A DNA stretch of 64,000 bases from Sphingobacterium thalpophilum (GTDB taxonomy: Bacteria > Bacteroidota > Bacteroidia > Sphingobacteriales > Sphingobacteriaceae). How positions within the stretch are numbered: position 1 is the stretch's first letter; each line of letters starts with the position of its first letter. The position numbers and the translations under genes were made by a program. Under the pieces are notes generated by a model. That model made no database searches. It saw nothing but the letters and a program-made list of their open reading frames with translations, and was not told where the DNA came from. The stretch is from NCBI RefSeq assembly GCF_038396785.1, contig NZ_CP151087.1, forward strand, positions 4,464,001-4,528,000, in the 5' to 3' direction. Below, one piece after another: positions 8,478 through 16,652 of the stretch.

Positions 8478-9353
8478 ATGAAGAAAGCGCTGTTACTCTT
8501 TTATTTTCTATTGTTCTATGCGGTTATGCAACTGATATGGTGGGGGGTGATGTTTATTCGTTTTGATCCGAGTAAAAAGAACATGATCATAGGGGAGGGA
8601 ATATTCTTCTTGATTATTTTCTTGTGGGGTGCATGGCGATTGAAGCGACTGGTTGAAAGGGAGCAGAAACTGTTGCAGCAACAGCAGAACTTTCTTTTGG
8701 CTATCACACATGAACTTAAATCGCCGTTGGCTTCTGTCAAATTGTATATTCAAACGATTTTGAGACGTGATCTTGACAAGGAGCAACAACAAACGTTCTT
8801 GAGAAATTCGCTGAAGGATATCGAGCGTTTGGATGATCTGGTTGAAAATGTATTGATGACAACCAAGTTGGACAGCCGTAACTACAGTATGCCGAAAGAG
8901 GATTTTAATTTTACTGCTTTGGTAGAACAGGTTGTGGATAGACTTCAAAAGAATTCCTGTAGTTCGCAAGTCTTGAAACCTTATTTGGAGTCGGATATCA
9001 TTATTCATGCTGATAAGTTTGCGATTAGTAATGTGGTTACTAATCTGATAGAAAATGCCATTAAGTATTCACCGGCATGTGCTATGGTGGATGTGAAATT
9101 ATATACGGAGAATAATAAAATAATTTTTTCTGTTGCTGACCATGGTATCGGTATCAGTGATGAAGAGAAAAAACTTATCTTTAATAAGTTTTATCGCGTG
9201 GGAAGTGAGGCAACACGAAAAACCAAAGGTACAGGTTTGGGGTTATATATCGTGAAAACCGTATTGCAGAAGCACGACGCGACCATAAAAGTTAAAGATA
9301 ACACTCCTAAAGGGAGTATTTTTGAAGTAACATTTGAAAGAAATGCAAAGTAA
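8478..9353 (+). CDS. Sensor histidine kinase with minimal sensor region
   Basis: Membrane histidine kinase of 291 residues. Two hydrophobic segments (about 4-27 and 37-54) are joined by only about 10 residues, leaving almost no periplasmic sensor. Then come a dimerisation/phosphoacceptor helix with His78 (ITHELKSPLAS), the N-box NLIENAIKYS, the G1 box ADHGIGIS, the F-box FNKFYRVG and the G2 box GTGLGLYIVK. The start at ATG 8478 is chosen because upstream codons overlap the promoter box. It overlaps the response regulator gene by 11 nt, so the two are translationally coupled partners. Confidence 0.93.
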   Translation: MKKALLLFYFLLFYAVMQLIWWGVMFIRFDPSKKNMIIGEGIFFLIIFLWGAWRLKRLVEREQKLLQQQQNFLLAITHELKSPLASVKLYIQTILRRDLDKEQQQTFLRNSLKDIERLDDLVENVLMTTKLDSRNYSMPKEDFNFTALVEQVVDRLQKNSCSSQVLKPYLESDIIIHADKFAISNVVTNLIENAIKYSPACAMVDVKLYTENNKIIFSVADHGIGISDEEKKLIFNKFYRVGSEATRKTKGTGLGLYIVKTVLQKHDATIKVKDNTPKGSIFEVTFERNAK

Positions 9354-10050
9354 ACAAAGAATATTACTTGTCGAAGATGAAGAACACTTGTTAGAAGCTA
9401 TCAAGTTGAATCTCGAAATGGAAGGTTACCGTGTTACTACGGCTACCGATGGAAAAAAAGCACTAAAAGTCTTCAAGGAGGAACGTTTCAACTTGGTGGT
9501 TTTGGATGTGATGATTCCCGAAATAGATGGATTCCAAGTAGCTGAAACTATTCGACTGCAAAACACTGAAGTTCCTATCATGTTTTTAACTGCGAAAAAT
9601 AGCAGTGAGGATCGAATTACGGGTCTTAAGAAAGGGGCGGATGATTATTTGGTAAAACCTTTCAACTTAGAAGAATTGATCCTTCGCGTTGGAAATTTGG
9701 TGCGTCGTGGCATGAAACCGGATGATTTGAAAGAACTAAATTCTTATCAAATCGGTGATAAAACGATCTATTTTAATTCGTATGAGCTACATCATGCGGA
9801 TGGCACGATCACTTCTTTGACAAAGAAGGAGACTATGCTGTTGAAACTGTTGATTGAACGACGTAATGAGGCAGTATCACGGGAACAAATATTGGAGACC
9901 GTATGGAATTACGATGTTTATCCATCTACGCGTACCATCGACAATTTTATCTTAACCTTCCGAAAATATTTCGAACCAGATCAAAAGCATCCGATTTATT
10001 TCCATTCTATCAGAGGTGTTGGTTATAAGTTTACCGACAATAACGCATAG
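9343..10050 (+). CDS. OmpR/PhoB-family response regulator
   Basis: Two-domain transcriptional regulator, 235 residues. The receiver domain (about 5-120) has the acidic pair in LLVEDEE, phosphoacceptor Asp55 in VVLDVMIP, a conserved Thr in MFLTAKN and Lys in DYLVKPF. The C-terminal winged-helix DNA-binding domain (about 135-232) ends with the family-typical RTIDNFILTFRKYFE and IRGVGYKF. ATG 9343 lies within the end of the kinase gene. The membrane TPR gene and hemE follow in the same operon, so the system may control them or itself; no direct binding sites could be recognised. Confidence 0.93.
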   Translation: MQSKQRILLVEDEEHLLEAIKLNLEMEGYRVTTATDGKKALKVFKEERFNLVVLDVMIPEIDGFQVAETIRLQNTEVPIMFLTAKNSSEDRITGLKKGADDYLVKPFNLEELILRVGNLVRRGMKPDDLKELNSYQIGDKTIYFNSYELHHADGTITSLTKKETMLLKLLIERRNEAVSREQILETVWNYDVYPSTRTIDNFILTFRKYFEPDQKHPIYFHSIRGVGYKFTDNNA

Positions 10051-10060
10051 GTAGAAAGAG

Positions 10061-10579
10061 ATGATGACAATCAAGGCTAGAATAGTCGTTATTTTTATTG
10101 CTGCATTATTTTTAGGCTATGGCTTATACCAGGGGCATTATCAAACTACTGTGCTGATAGCGGGTGGAATAGGCTACTTGATTTGGAGTCATTTTAGAGA
10201 AGGGTCCGTTTTTTTGGCAACGCAGGCTTTTCATAGACAAGATTATGAAAAGGCAAAAAACTTGCTTGCTGAGATAAAGAATCCGGATGCACTTCGTAAA
10301 GGCAGGCGCAATTTCTATGAATTTATGATGGGAAACATTGCGCTTAAAGAGGAACGTGTCGATGAGGCTGAATATCATTTTCAGCTAGCTTCGCGTCTGC
10401 CTTGGAAAAAAGATAATGAAAAGGGTATGGTTATGATTAATCTAGCAAATATAGCGCTGCGAAAGTTGGATTATGAAAGAGCTAGAGCTTATACAGATGT
10501 TGCCAATAAGTTACATCTGACGGCTAGGCAGAACAGCATTATTACAAAAATAGAAAACGAAATTTCAAAACATTTATAG
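10061..10579 (+). CDS. Small membrane protein with TPR-like helices, unknown function
   Basis: 172 residues. Two N-terminal hydrophobic segments (about 5-22 and 28-45) are followed by a helical region with TPR-like periodicity (AFHRQDYEKAKNLLAEI, GNIALKEERVDEAEYHFQLA, IALRKLDYERARAYTDVA). It sits 10 bp after the response regulator and its stop codon overlaps the hemE start by one base, so it is firmly inside the kinase-regulator-hemE operon. The start is MM at 10061 or 10064. The topology suggests a membrane-anchored cytoplasmic scaffold; no function is recognised. Confidence 0.8.
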   Translation: MMTIKARIVVIFIAALFLGYGLYQGHYQTTVLIAGGIGYLIWSHFREGSVFLATQAFHRQDYEKAKNLLAEIKNPDALRKGRRNFYEFMMGNIALKEERVDEAEYHFQLASRLPWKKDNEKGMVMINLANIALRKLDYERARAYTDVANKLHLTARQNSIITKIENEISKHL

Positions 10580-11616
10580 TGAGTACTACTTTACAAAACG
10601 ACTTATTGATTAGAGCTGCGTTCTCGCAGCAAACGGAAAGACCTCCTGTGTGGATGATGCGTCAAGCTGGACGCTTTATGAAGGAATATTGGGATATCAA
10701 GAATAAATATTCCTTTTTGGAGATGTGCAAAACACCAGAAATTGCTGCGGATGTCACTATGCTCCCAGTAGATTTGCTAGGCATTGATGCCGCTATTTTA
10801 TTTTCTGATATTTTAGTTACAGCTGAAGCTATGGGAGGGGATCTGTCCTTTGAGCAAGGTGTCGGTCCTCGTTTTTCTAATCCTGTTCGCTCTGTAAAGG
10901 ATGCTGAAGCTTTGTCTACCAACTGTTTGGATAAATTGCAGTATGTTGCTGATGCAATCAAGGTCATTCAACAACGTCTTGACAGCCGCATCCCTTTGAT
11001 TGGTTTTGCGGGCGCACCATTTACAATTTTAAGTTATTTGGTTGAAGGTGGATCTTCAAAAGATTTTAAGTTAACGAAGTTGATGTTGAACAATCAGCCT
11101 GAGTTAGCACATCTGATCCTTCAAAAGATTGCAGATGTAACGGTTGAATATCTTAACATGCAGATTGCAGCCGGAGTAAATGCAATTCAATTATTTGATA
11201 GCTGGGCCTTGGCCTTATCTTGGAATGATTATCGTGATTTTTCGCATTATTATAATAAGCAGATTATTGCGAAGTTGAACCGTAAGGATATTCCAGTCAT
11301 TTCCTTTTGCAAAGGATCTTCTGTTTTTGCACCAATGATGGTCGAAGCGCAACCTGATGTTGTTTCTATCGATTGGAATGCAGATTTAAAAAATATTAAA
11401 CAATCTCTGCCGCAGGGTATTGCTGTTCAAGGGAATTTGGATCCATTTGTTTTGTATGCAGATAAACCTGTTATCAAAAAGAAGATTATCGAACTATTTG
11501 AGCGCATGAGAGGTGAAAATGGTTTTATTTTCAATTTGGGTCATGGTATTATGCCGGATATTCCTTTTGATAATGTAAAATATGCCATTGAGGTTGTAAA
11601 GGAATTTAGCTATTAG
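10579..11616 (+). CDS. hemE: Uroporphyrinogen decarboxylase
   Basis: Decarboxylates the four acetate side chains of uroporphyrinogen III to give coproporphyrinogen III in heme synthesis; cytosolic. The 345-residue length is normal. The N-terminal signature PPVWMMRQAGRFMKEY is complete, with the substrate-binding Arg. The conserved Asp (ILFSDILV), GFAGAPFTI, the Tyr region (LSYLVEG) and a C-terminal NLGHGIMP with the conserved His are all present. It starts with GTG at 10579, sharing its first base with the upstream TAG stop, which implies translational coupling. A very strong terminator follows. Confidence 0.97.
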   Translation: MSTTLQNDLLIRAAFSQQTERPPVWMMRQAGRFMKEYWDIKNKYSFLEMCKTPEIAADVTMLPVDLLGIDAAILFSDILVTAEAMGGDLSFEQGVGPRFSNPVRSVKDAEALSTNCLDKLQYVADAIKVIQQRLDSRIPLIGFAGAPFTILSYLVEGGSSKDFKLTKLMLNNQPELAHLILQKIADVTVEYLNMQIAAGVNAIQLFDSWALALSWNDYRDFSHYYNKQIIAKLNRKDIPVISFCKGSSVFAPMMVEAQPDVVSIDWNADLKNIKQSLPQGIAVQGNLDPFVLYADKPVIKKKIIELFERMRGENGFIFNLGHGIMPDIPFDNVKYAIEVVKEFSY

Positions 11617-11631
11617 TTTGCTATCCACTTC

Positions 11632-11674
11632 AACAACAAAAACGACTTGCCTCTGGCAGGTCGTTTTTGTTGTT
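11632..11674 (+). terminator. Strong terminator after hemE
   Basis: About 20-bp stem AACAACAAAAACGACTTGCC (11632-11651) against GGCAGGTCGTTTTTGTTGTT (from 11655), loop TCT, one G-T wobble. It ends the kinase-regulator-TPR-hemE operon and separates it from hemJ. Confidence 0.9.
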
Positions 11675-11753
11675 ACATGCTACAATGTCGTGTTTTTGAT
11701 AGTGTTCTTTTGTATAATGGATGTAAGATTTGTGCAATTGATGTTTGGACGTA

Positions 11754-11782
11754 TTGATTGCTCTTAACTTTTCTTATTTTTG
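11754..11782 (+). promoter_or_regulatory. Promoter of hemJ, probably leaderless
   Basis: TTG (11754-11756), 18 nt, TATTTTTG (11775-11782), a full match to the Bacteroidetes -33/-7 pattern. The ATG is 5 nt further on at 11788. Confidence 0.65.
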
Positions 11783-11787
11783 TGCCT

Positions 11788-12327
11788 ATGGTCTATTTAT
11801 ATGCAAAAGCAGTTCATATTATCTTTGTGATTTGTTGGTTGTCAGGTCTGTTCTATATGCCTCGACTCTTTATATATCATACAGAAGCGAAGGACAAGAG
11901 TCAGGAAGCATTTGATGTTTTGCATAAAGAATTCAGTAAGATGGAAAAATTACTGTGGTGGGTAATTACTACTCCTGCGATGTACATCACAGTCTTTTCT
12001 GCACTAGTTATGTTATGCTATTCCCCTGGCTTATTATCCATGGGGTGGATGCATGTAAAACTGACATTCGTTCTGGGAATGATAATTTATCATTTTACCT
12101 GCCAGAAGATTATGTTCAAATTAAGCCGTCAAGAATCCAAATTAACCTCAACAAAACTCCGTTTGTTTAATGAGGTCGCGACAGTTTTATTATTTGCGAT
12201 TGTTTTTACTGTTGTCTTAAAGTCAGCCCTGAATTGGATATTTGGTGTTTTGGGGCTCTTAATTTTATCCATCGCTTTAATGATGGCCGTAAAACTTTAT
12301 AAGAAGTACCGGAACAAGAAAGCATAA
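11788..12327 (+). CDS. hemJ: HemJ-like protoporphyrinogen IX oxidase (CopD-like membrane protein)
   Basis: Integral membrane protein of 179 residues with four or five hydrophobic helices. The first helix, MVYLYAKAVHIIFVICWLSG, carries the His characteristic of HemJ, which binds heme b and oxidises protoporphyrinogen IX to protoporphyrin IX. FYMPRLFIYH follows and matches the family. ATG 11788 is chosen because the upstream TTG/ATT codons would place the promoter box inside the gene. It is the second heme-pathway gene within 1.2 kb of hemE but has its own promoter after a terminator. Confidence 0.85.
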   Translation: MVYLYAKAVHIIFVICWLSGLFYMPRLFIYHTEAKDKSQEAFDVLHKEFSKMEKLLWWVITTPAMYITVFSALVMLCYSPGLLSMGWMHVKLTFVLGMIIYHFTCQKIMFKLSRQESKLTSTKLRLFNEVATVLLFAIVFTVVLKSALNWIFGVLGLLILSIALMMAVKLYKKYRNKKA

Positions 12328-12403
12328 CAAAATGTTAAATTCGTCTGGTTTCTTAATCCTTTTTTATGCTGTGTAGTCGAAAGATTATAAATTGAATCGG
12401 ATT

Positions 12404-13297
12404 ATGTACAGGAAAATTTTGGTGACGGTCTCGTTGCTTATTGTCGCAACGGCTGGGTTCGCGCAGCGATACAGACCTTTTGGAGGAGCATTAAATATCT
12501 ATTCTACTGATATTCCATTTTTTCTTTATATCAACAACGTTTTGTATAACAATAGAGCTTCCACGGATATCAGGGTCGCCAATTTGACGAGTCGTCGTTA
12601 TGATCTGCGTATTGTGTTTGCTGATAGGCAGCAACGAACGTTGAACGGTAGCGGCGTGCAACTTGTCAATAGAAATGGACAATATATGAATGTTGTATTT
12701 TCTGTCAGTAGCAGACGTGGAAATAGGGGGATTATCTTGGAGTCCATGAATCCTGTTGATCGGTATAACAACGGTAATTATCGTGAGGATTTACCTTATA
12801 CTAACCGGGATGGATATCACAATGAACAAGGTAATGATCGATACAGACAATCAGAAGATCGAGACGATTTGCCAGACAATAATCGTGAAGGATATAACAA
12901 AGGATGGAATAATGATCGATATAGGCAATTGGGAGACGATAAGGTTTATCGCGACGTTGTAGCGAATCAAAGAGGATATGCTGAAAATGAAGATAATGAT
13001 CAGTCTGATAACGGAGTAATGAATAAGACGAATTCTAATCGATTGAACGATCTATTGAATCAGAAGGAAAACGATCAGGATAGGCTTGCTGTAGCTGCTC
13101 AGGAATTAAAAAGTATGCGCCTAAGTGTTACTGAAATTGTTGATTTAATGGAACTTTTTATACGAGATGATAATAAACTGGCTTTTGCCAAATATGCTTA
13201 TCCGACCTGTGTGGATAAACAGCATTATGAGAGAGTAGGGGATGCCTTATCGTTCAGTTCAACCCGGGAGAAGCTAGTGGATTTTTTAAAAAAATAA
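12404..13297 (+). CDS. DUF4476 secreted protein with internal duplication
   Basis: 297 residues with a clear signal peptide (MYRKILVTVSLLIVATAGFAQ). The N-terminal part (about 28-108) is a predicted beta-rich domain. The middle is Asn/Asp/Arg/Tyr-rich and contains two 23-residue copies, REDLPYTNRDGY...DRYRQ and RDDLPDNNREGY...DRYRQ, 26 residues apart (about 127-175). The C-terminal about 95 residues (from NRLNDLLNQKENDQDRL) form a helical DUF4476 domain, a family of unknown function found in Bacteroidota. It is monocistronic between hemJ and a bidirectional terminator. ATG 12404 is preferred because it directly opens the signal peptide. Confidence 0.8.
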   Translation: MYRKILVTVSLLIVATAGFAQRYRPFGGALNIYSTDIPFFLYINNVLYNNRASTDIRVANLTSRRYDLRIVFADRQQRTLNGSGVQLVNRNGQYMNVVFSVSSRRGNRGIILESMNPVDRYNNGNYREDLPYTNRDGYHNEQGNDRYRQSEDRDDLPDNNREGYNKGWNNDRYRQLGDDKVYRDVVANQRGYAENEDNDQSDNGVMNKTNSNRLNDLLNQKENDQDRLAVAAQELKSMRLSVTEIVDLMELFIRDDNKLAFAKYAYPTCVDKQHYERVGDALSFSSTREKLVDFLKK

Positions 13298-13320
13298 AAG
13301 GAGCATTTTGCTCCTTTTTT
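13296..13320. terminator. Bidirectional terminator, DUF4476 gene / aldehyde dehydrogenase
   Basis: Stem AAAGGAGCA / TGCTCCTTT with loop TTT, followed by a T-run and preceded by an A-run. It lies exactly between the convergent stop codons. Confidence 0.85.
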
Positions 13321-14752
13321 ATTCACCGCCGAAGCAGATATATTTTAATTCCATATATTCATCCAAACCGTGTTTAGAACCTTCACGACCTACACCAGAT
13401 TGTTTTACTCCACCAAAAGGAGCAGCTGCATTTGAAATAAGACCTGTGTTAATACCTACCATGCCAGCTTCTAGCTGTTCAGCAACACGAAAACAGCGAT
13501 TTATATTTGTACTATAGAAATAGGAGGCTAGGCCAAATTCAGTAGCGTTGGCCATTGCTATTCCATCATCTTCTGTTTTGAAACTGAAAAGAGCGCAAAT
13601 AGGACCAAAAGTCTCCTCGCGGAATATAAGTGCTTCTTTCGGGACGTTGGTCAGGACAGTTGGTTGGAAAAATAGGTCTTTGATGACCTTTCCTCCTGTA
13701 GCCAATTCGGCACCATGATTTAACGCGTCTTGCACATGATGCTGCACTTTTTCTAGCCCTTTTGTATTGATTAATGGACCTACCTGGACGCCTTTGTCAA
13801 GTCCATTGCCAACTTTCAATTTACTGACAGCATGGCTAAGTTTCATCGAAAACTCATCATAGACTTCTTCTTGGATTAGAAACCTATTGATGGAAACGCA
13901 AGTTTGCCCTGAGTTTCTAAATTTTCCGGCAATAGCTCCTTCGACTGCAGCATCAATATCCGCATCGTTAAAAACCAAAAAAGGAGCATTACCACCAAGC
14001 TCCATAGACACTTTTTTAATGTTAGAGGCTGATTGTTCTATGAGTGTTTTTCCGACTTCGGTTGAGCCTGTGAAAGATAGTTTTCGTATGAGGTTGTTCG
14101 TAGCGAGTTCTTTGCCGATACCAGCACTATCTTTTCCAGTAATCACATTAAAAACGCCTTTTGGAATCCCAGCATCTTCAGCCAGTTTAGCCAAAGCTAT
14201 AGCAGAAAATGGTGTTTGAGATGCCGGTTTTAGCACAATGGTACAACCAGATGCCAAAGCTGGAGCAACCTTTCGGGTGATCATCGCTAAGGGGAAATTC
14301 CAGGGTGTAATTGCAGCAACAACTCCGACCCCTTGCCTAATTGTAAGCATTCTAGTTCCTTTTTTTTGAGAAGGTATCGTCTCACCATAGGCCCTTTTTC
14401 CTTCTTCTGAAAACCATTCTACGAAGGAACTACCGTAGTCAACTTCTACCCTCGATTCGCTAAGGGGTTTGCCACTTTCTAAGGTCATAATTTCCGCTAG
14501 ATCGTCTTTATATTGCTGAATAAGATCGTACCACTTTCGGACGGTGTTGCATCGTTCCAGTACAGTTGTGTTTTTCCAGCTTTTCCACGCCTTGTCAGCA
14601 TCAATTATGGCTTTAGTACAGTCAGCTACTTTTAGATCTGGCAACGAAGCAATAACTTTCCCTGTTGCAGGATTTACCACATCAAAGGTGTGTGTTGACT
14701 TGATAAATTTCCCATTGATATAGGCACTGTCAATTAAAAGTGTATTTTTCAT
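13319..14752 (-). CDS. gabD: NAD(P)-dependent succinate-semialdehyde dehydrogenase-like protein
   Basis: Aldehyde dehydrogenase superfamily enzyme, 477 residues, closest by eye to the GabD group. It shows ITPWNFPLAMITRKVAPALASG, the nucleotide-binding FTGSTEVGK, the general-base Glu in MELGGNAPFLVF and the catalytic Cys in NSGQTCVSINR, followed by the EETFGPI motif. It ends FGGVKQSGVGREGSKHGLDEYMELKY, characteristic of succinate-semialdehyde dehydrogenases. ATG 14752 is chosen over an upstream GTG. No gabT or gabP neighbour is present, so the physiological substrate is inferred. Confidence 0.85.
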   Translation of the reverse strand: MKNTLLIDSAYINGKFIKSTHTFDVVNPATGKVIASLPDLKVADCTKAIIDADKAWKSWKNTTVLERCNTVRKWYDLIQQYKDDLAEIMTLESGKPLSESRVEVDYGSSFVEWFSEEGKRAYGETIPSQKKGTRMLTIRQGVGVVAAITPWNFPLAMITRKVAPALASGCTIVLKPASQTPFSAIALAKLAEDAGIPKGVFNVITGKDSAGIGKELATNNLIRKLSFTGSTEVGKTLIEQSASNIKKVSMELGGNAPFLVFNDADIDAAVEGAIAGKFRNSGQTCVSINRFLIQEEVYDEFSMKLSHAVSKLKVGNGLDKGVQVGPLINTKGLEKVQHHVQDALNHGAELATGGKVIKDLFFQPTVLTNVPKEALIFREETFGPICALFSFKTEDDGIAMANATEFGLASYFYSTNINRCFRVAEQLEAGMVGINTGLISNAAAPFGGVKQSGVGREGSKHGLDEYMELKYICFGGE

Positions 14753-14829
14753 CGATGTAAATTTAATTGTCACAAGTATAATTAGAAGATTTCTGAACTA
14801 AACTTCACTTCAATATGATCGTTGTTTGT

Positions 14830-15225
14830 TCAAATGAATCTCTCTCGCTCAGATTTTGACGGTATTGTACAAAACTCATTTTTTCCAAACCATCGATAGC
14901 GATTTTTAGCAAAATAATCATAGAGCGCATCTCTCCATTTGAGTGGTAAAATCTTCAGTAAATAACATGTCATGTAGGGGAAGCCCAATTGCTTACAAAT
15001 CTTTAAAACAGCTTCACTTTTGAGATAGATACCGGTTGGAGATAGGAAAATGATGGAGTCAGTATTTTTGGGAATATTCGTTAGTGTGGTCCGGGCAAAT
15101 TCAGACTGCAAAGAACTAAATAAGAATTTCTTTCTGCGATCTATTCTTAATAATAGTTGAACAAGGCGATTACAGATCAAGCAATCACCATCGAAAAAGA
15201 TGATATATCTCCCTTGTTGTTCCAT
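14830..15225 (-). CDS. DUF393 thiol-disulfide oxidoreductase-like protein (DCC family)
   Basis: 131 residues with the DCC-family signature: FFDGDCLICN near residue 10, giving the C-x-x-C-like pair of a thioredoxin-like redox fold, then LLRIDRRKKFLFSSLQSEF and a C-terminal YDYFAKNRYRWFGK. Family members are small cytosolic proteins, presumed thiol-disulfide oxidoreductases of unknown partner. The gene lies downstream of ribBA on the same strand but after a strong terminator, so it probably has its own promoter. Confidence 0.85.
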   Translation of the reverse strand: MEQQGRYIIFFDGDCLICNRLVQLLLRIDRRKKFLFSSLQSEFARTTLTNIPKNTDSIIFLSPTGIYLKSEAVLKICKQLGFPYMTCYLLKILPLKWRDALYDYFAKNRYRWFGKNEFCTIPSKSERERFI

Positions 15226-15317
15226 ATTATAAAGTTACTTCTATTTATTGAAAGTACTGCCACAACAAGATCATAAAAGGGAGAGATTTTATCATTAACC
15301 GAGTTTAGTCCTCCATG

Positions 15318-15357
15318 TAAAAAAGGCGGTGTTTCTATTGGAAACACCGCCTTTTTT
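15318..15357 (-). terminator. Terminator downstream of ribBA
   Basis: Perfect 11-bp stem GGCGGTGTTTC (15325-15335) / GAAACACCGCC (15341-15351), loop TATTG, with A-tract on one side and T-tract on the other. It terminates ribBA transcription on the minus strand. Confidence 0.92.
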
Positions 15358-15366
15358 AATTCCTTT

Positions 15367-16581
15367 TTATAGGTTTTTCATGATTGTATGTCCCATACGA
15401 TCCCTTTTGGTTTTTAAGTACTCTTCGTTAAAGGGATTTGCAGTTATTTCAATAGGTACATTTTCTATAATTTCAAGACCATAACCTACTAGGCCAGCAC
15501 GTTTTGTCGGATTATTTGACATAAGACGCATTTTTGTGACACCAAGATTTCGAAGAATCTGTGCTCCGACACCATAGTCTCTTAAATCTGCTTTAAATCC
15601 TAATTGTACATTGGCATCTACCGTGTCCAAGCCATTTTCTTGTAACTTGTAAGCATGTAGCTTATTGATCAGTCCAATACCGCGACCTTCTTGATTCATA
15701 TAGACAATAACACCTTTCCCCTCTTGCTGGATCATTTCCATTGCTTTGTGCAATTGAGGACCACAGTCACAACGGCAAGAACCAAAAATATCACCCGTAA
15801 CACAAGAGCTGTGCACCCGCACCAAAATAGGCTCATCTTCATTCCACTCGCCTTTGTAAAGCGCTAAATGTTGTTCGCCAGTGTCTTTTTGTGTAAAGGC
15901 TTTCATCTTAAAATCACCAAATTGCGTTGGCATATTAACAGTGACTTCTTCATTGATTAAAGAATCGTGCTTAAGACGGTATTCAATTAGATCTTCAATA
16001 CTAACGATCTTTAAATCAAATTTTTTAGCAACCTCTATTAGTTCTGGAAGTCTGGCCATTTCACCATCTTCTTTTAGAATCTCAACCAATACACCTGCTG
16101 GTTCAAATCCTGCTAATCGAGCAAGGTCAACGGTAGCTTCAGTGTGTCCTGTGCGACGTAATACGCCACCATCTTTTGCTATTAGCGGGAAAATATGTCC
16201 TGGTCTACCTAATTCTTCATAATGAATATTAGGATCAATCATTGCTTTAATTGTTTTCGAGCGGTCTGACGCAGAAATTCCGGTTGTACAACCGTATCCC
16301 TGTAAGTCAATGGAAACTGTAAAGTTTGTTTCATATACTGCTGTATTCTGTCCCACCATTAGATCCAGATGTAATGCATCTGCTCTTTCTTTTGTAATTG
16401 GGGCACACACTAGTCCACGACCATGAGTCACCATAAAGTTGATGATTTCGGGAGTTGCATTGCGGGCAGCTGTGACAAAGTCTCCTTCATTTTCGCGATC
16501 TTCGTCATCCACGACGATTACTACTTTTCCTGCTTGTATATCAGCGATCGCTTCTTCGATCGTGTTTAATTTGAAATCCAT
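15367..16581 (-). CDS. ribBA: Bifunctional 3,4-dihydroxy-2-butanone 4-phosphate synthase / GTP cyclohydrolase II
   Basis: Catalyses both entry steps of riboflavin synthesis; 404 residues. The N-terminal RibB domain (about 1-200) has the acidic loop VVDDEDRENEGD and GHTEATVDLARLAG. The C-terminal RibA domain (about 205-404) has the zinc-binding Cys cluster CVTGDIFGSCRCDCGPQLH and MNQEGRGIGLINKL. Both domains look intact. A TAnnTTTG promoter box (coding-strand TAACTTTG) lies at 16605-16612, 24 bp before the ATG. The 71-bp gap to the upstream permease gene is too short for an FMN riboswitch. Confidence 0.97.
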   Translation of the reverse strand: MDFKLNTIEEAIADIQAGKVVIVVDDEDRENEGDFVTAARNATPEIINFMVTHGRGLVCAPITKERADALHLDLMVGQNTAVYETNFTVSIDLQGYGCTTGISASDRSKTIKAMIDPNIHYEELGRPGHIFPLIAKDGGVLRRTGHTEATVDLARLAGFEPAGVLVEILKEDGEMARLPELIEVAKKFDLKIVSIEDLIEYRLKHDSLINEEVTVNMPTQFGDFKMKAFTQKDTGEQHLALYKGEWNEDEPILVRVHSSCVTGDIFGSCRCDCGPQLHKAMEMIQQEGKGVIVYMNQEGRGIGLINKLHAYKLQENGLDTVDANVQLGFKADLRDYGVGAQILRNLGVTKMRLMSNNPTKRAGLVGYGLEIIENVPIEITANPFNEEYLKTKRDRMGHTIMKNL

Positions 16582-16604
16582 TTATTGATATATTGTAATT
16601 GGTA

Positions 16605-16612
16605 CAAAGTTA
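16605..16612 (-). promoter_or_regulatory. TAnnTTTG box of ribBA
   Basis: CAAAGTTA on the plus strand, TAACTTTG on the coding strand, matching the Bacteroidetes -7 consensus. Expected transcript leader is about 20 nt. No convincing -33 TTG. Confidence 0.5.
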
Positions 16613-16652
16613 GTGTAGAATCTAAATTTATTTATAATAGCGTTGTCACAAT

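Noticed and set aside
16582..16652. Possible FMN riboswitch before ribBA
   Set aside because: The gap is only 71 bp, a promoter box sits 24 nt from the ATG, and no RFN-type conserved segments are visible.
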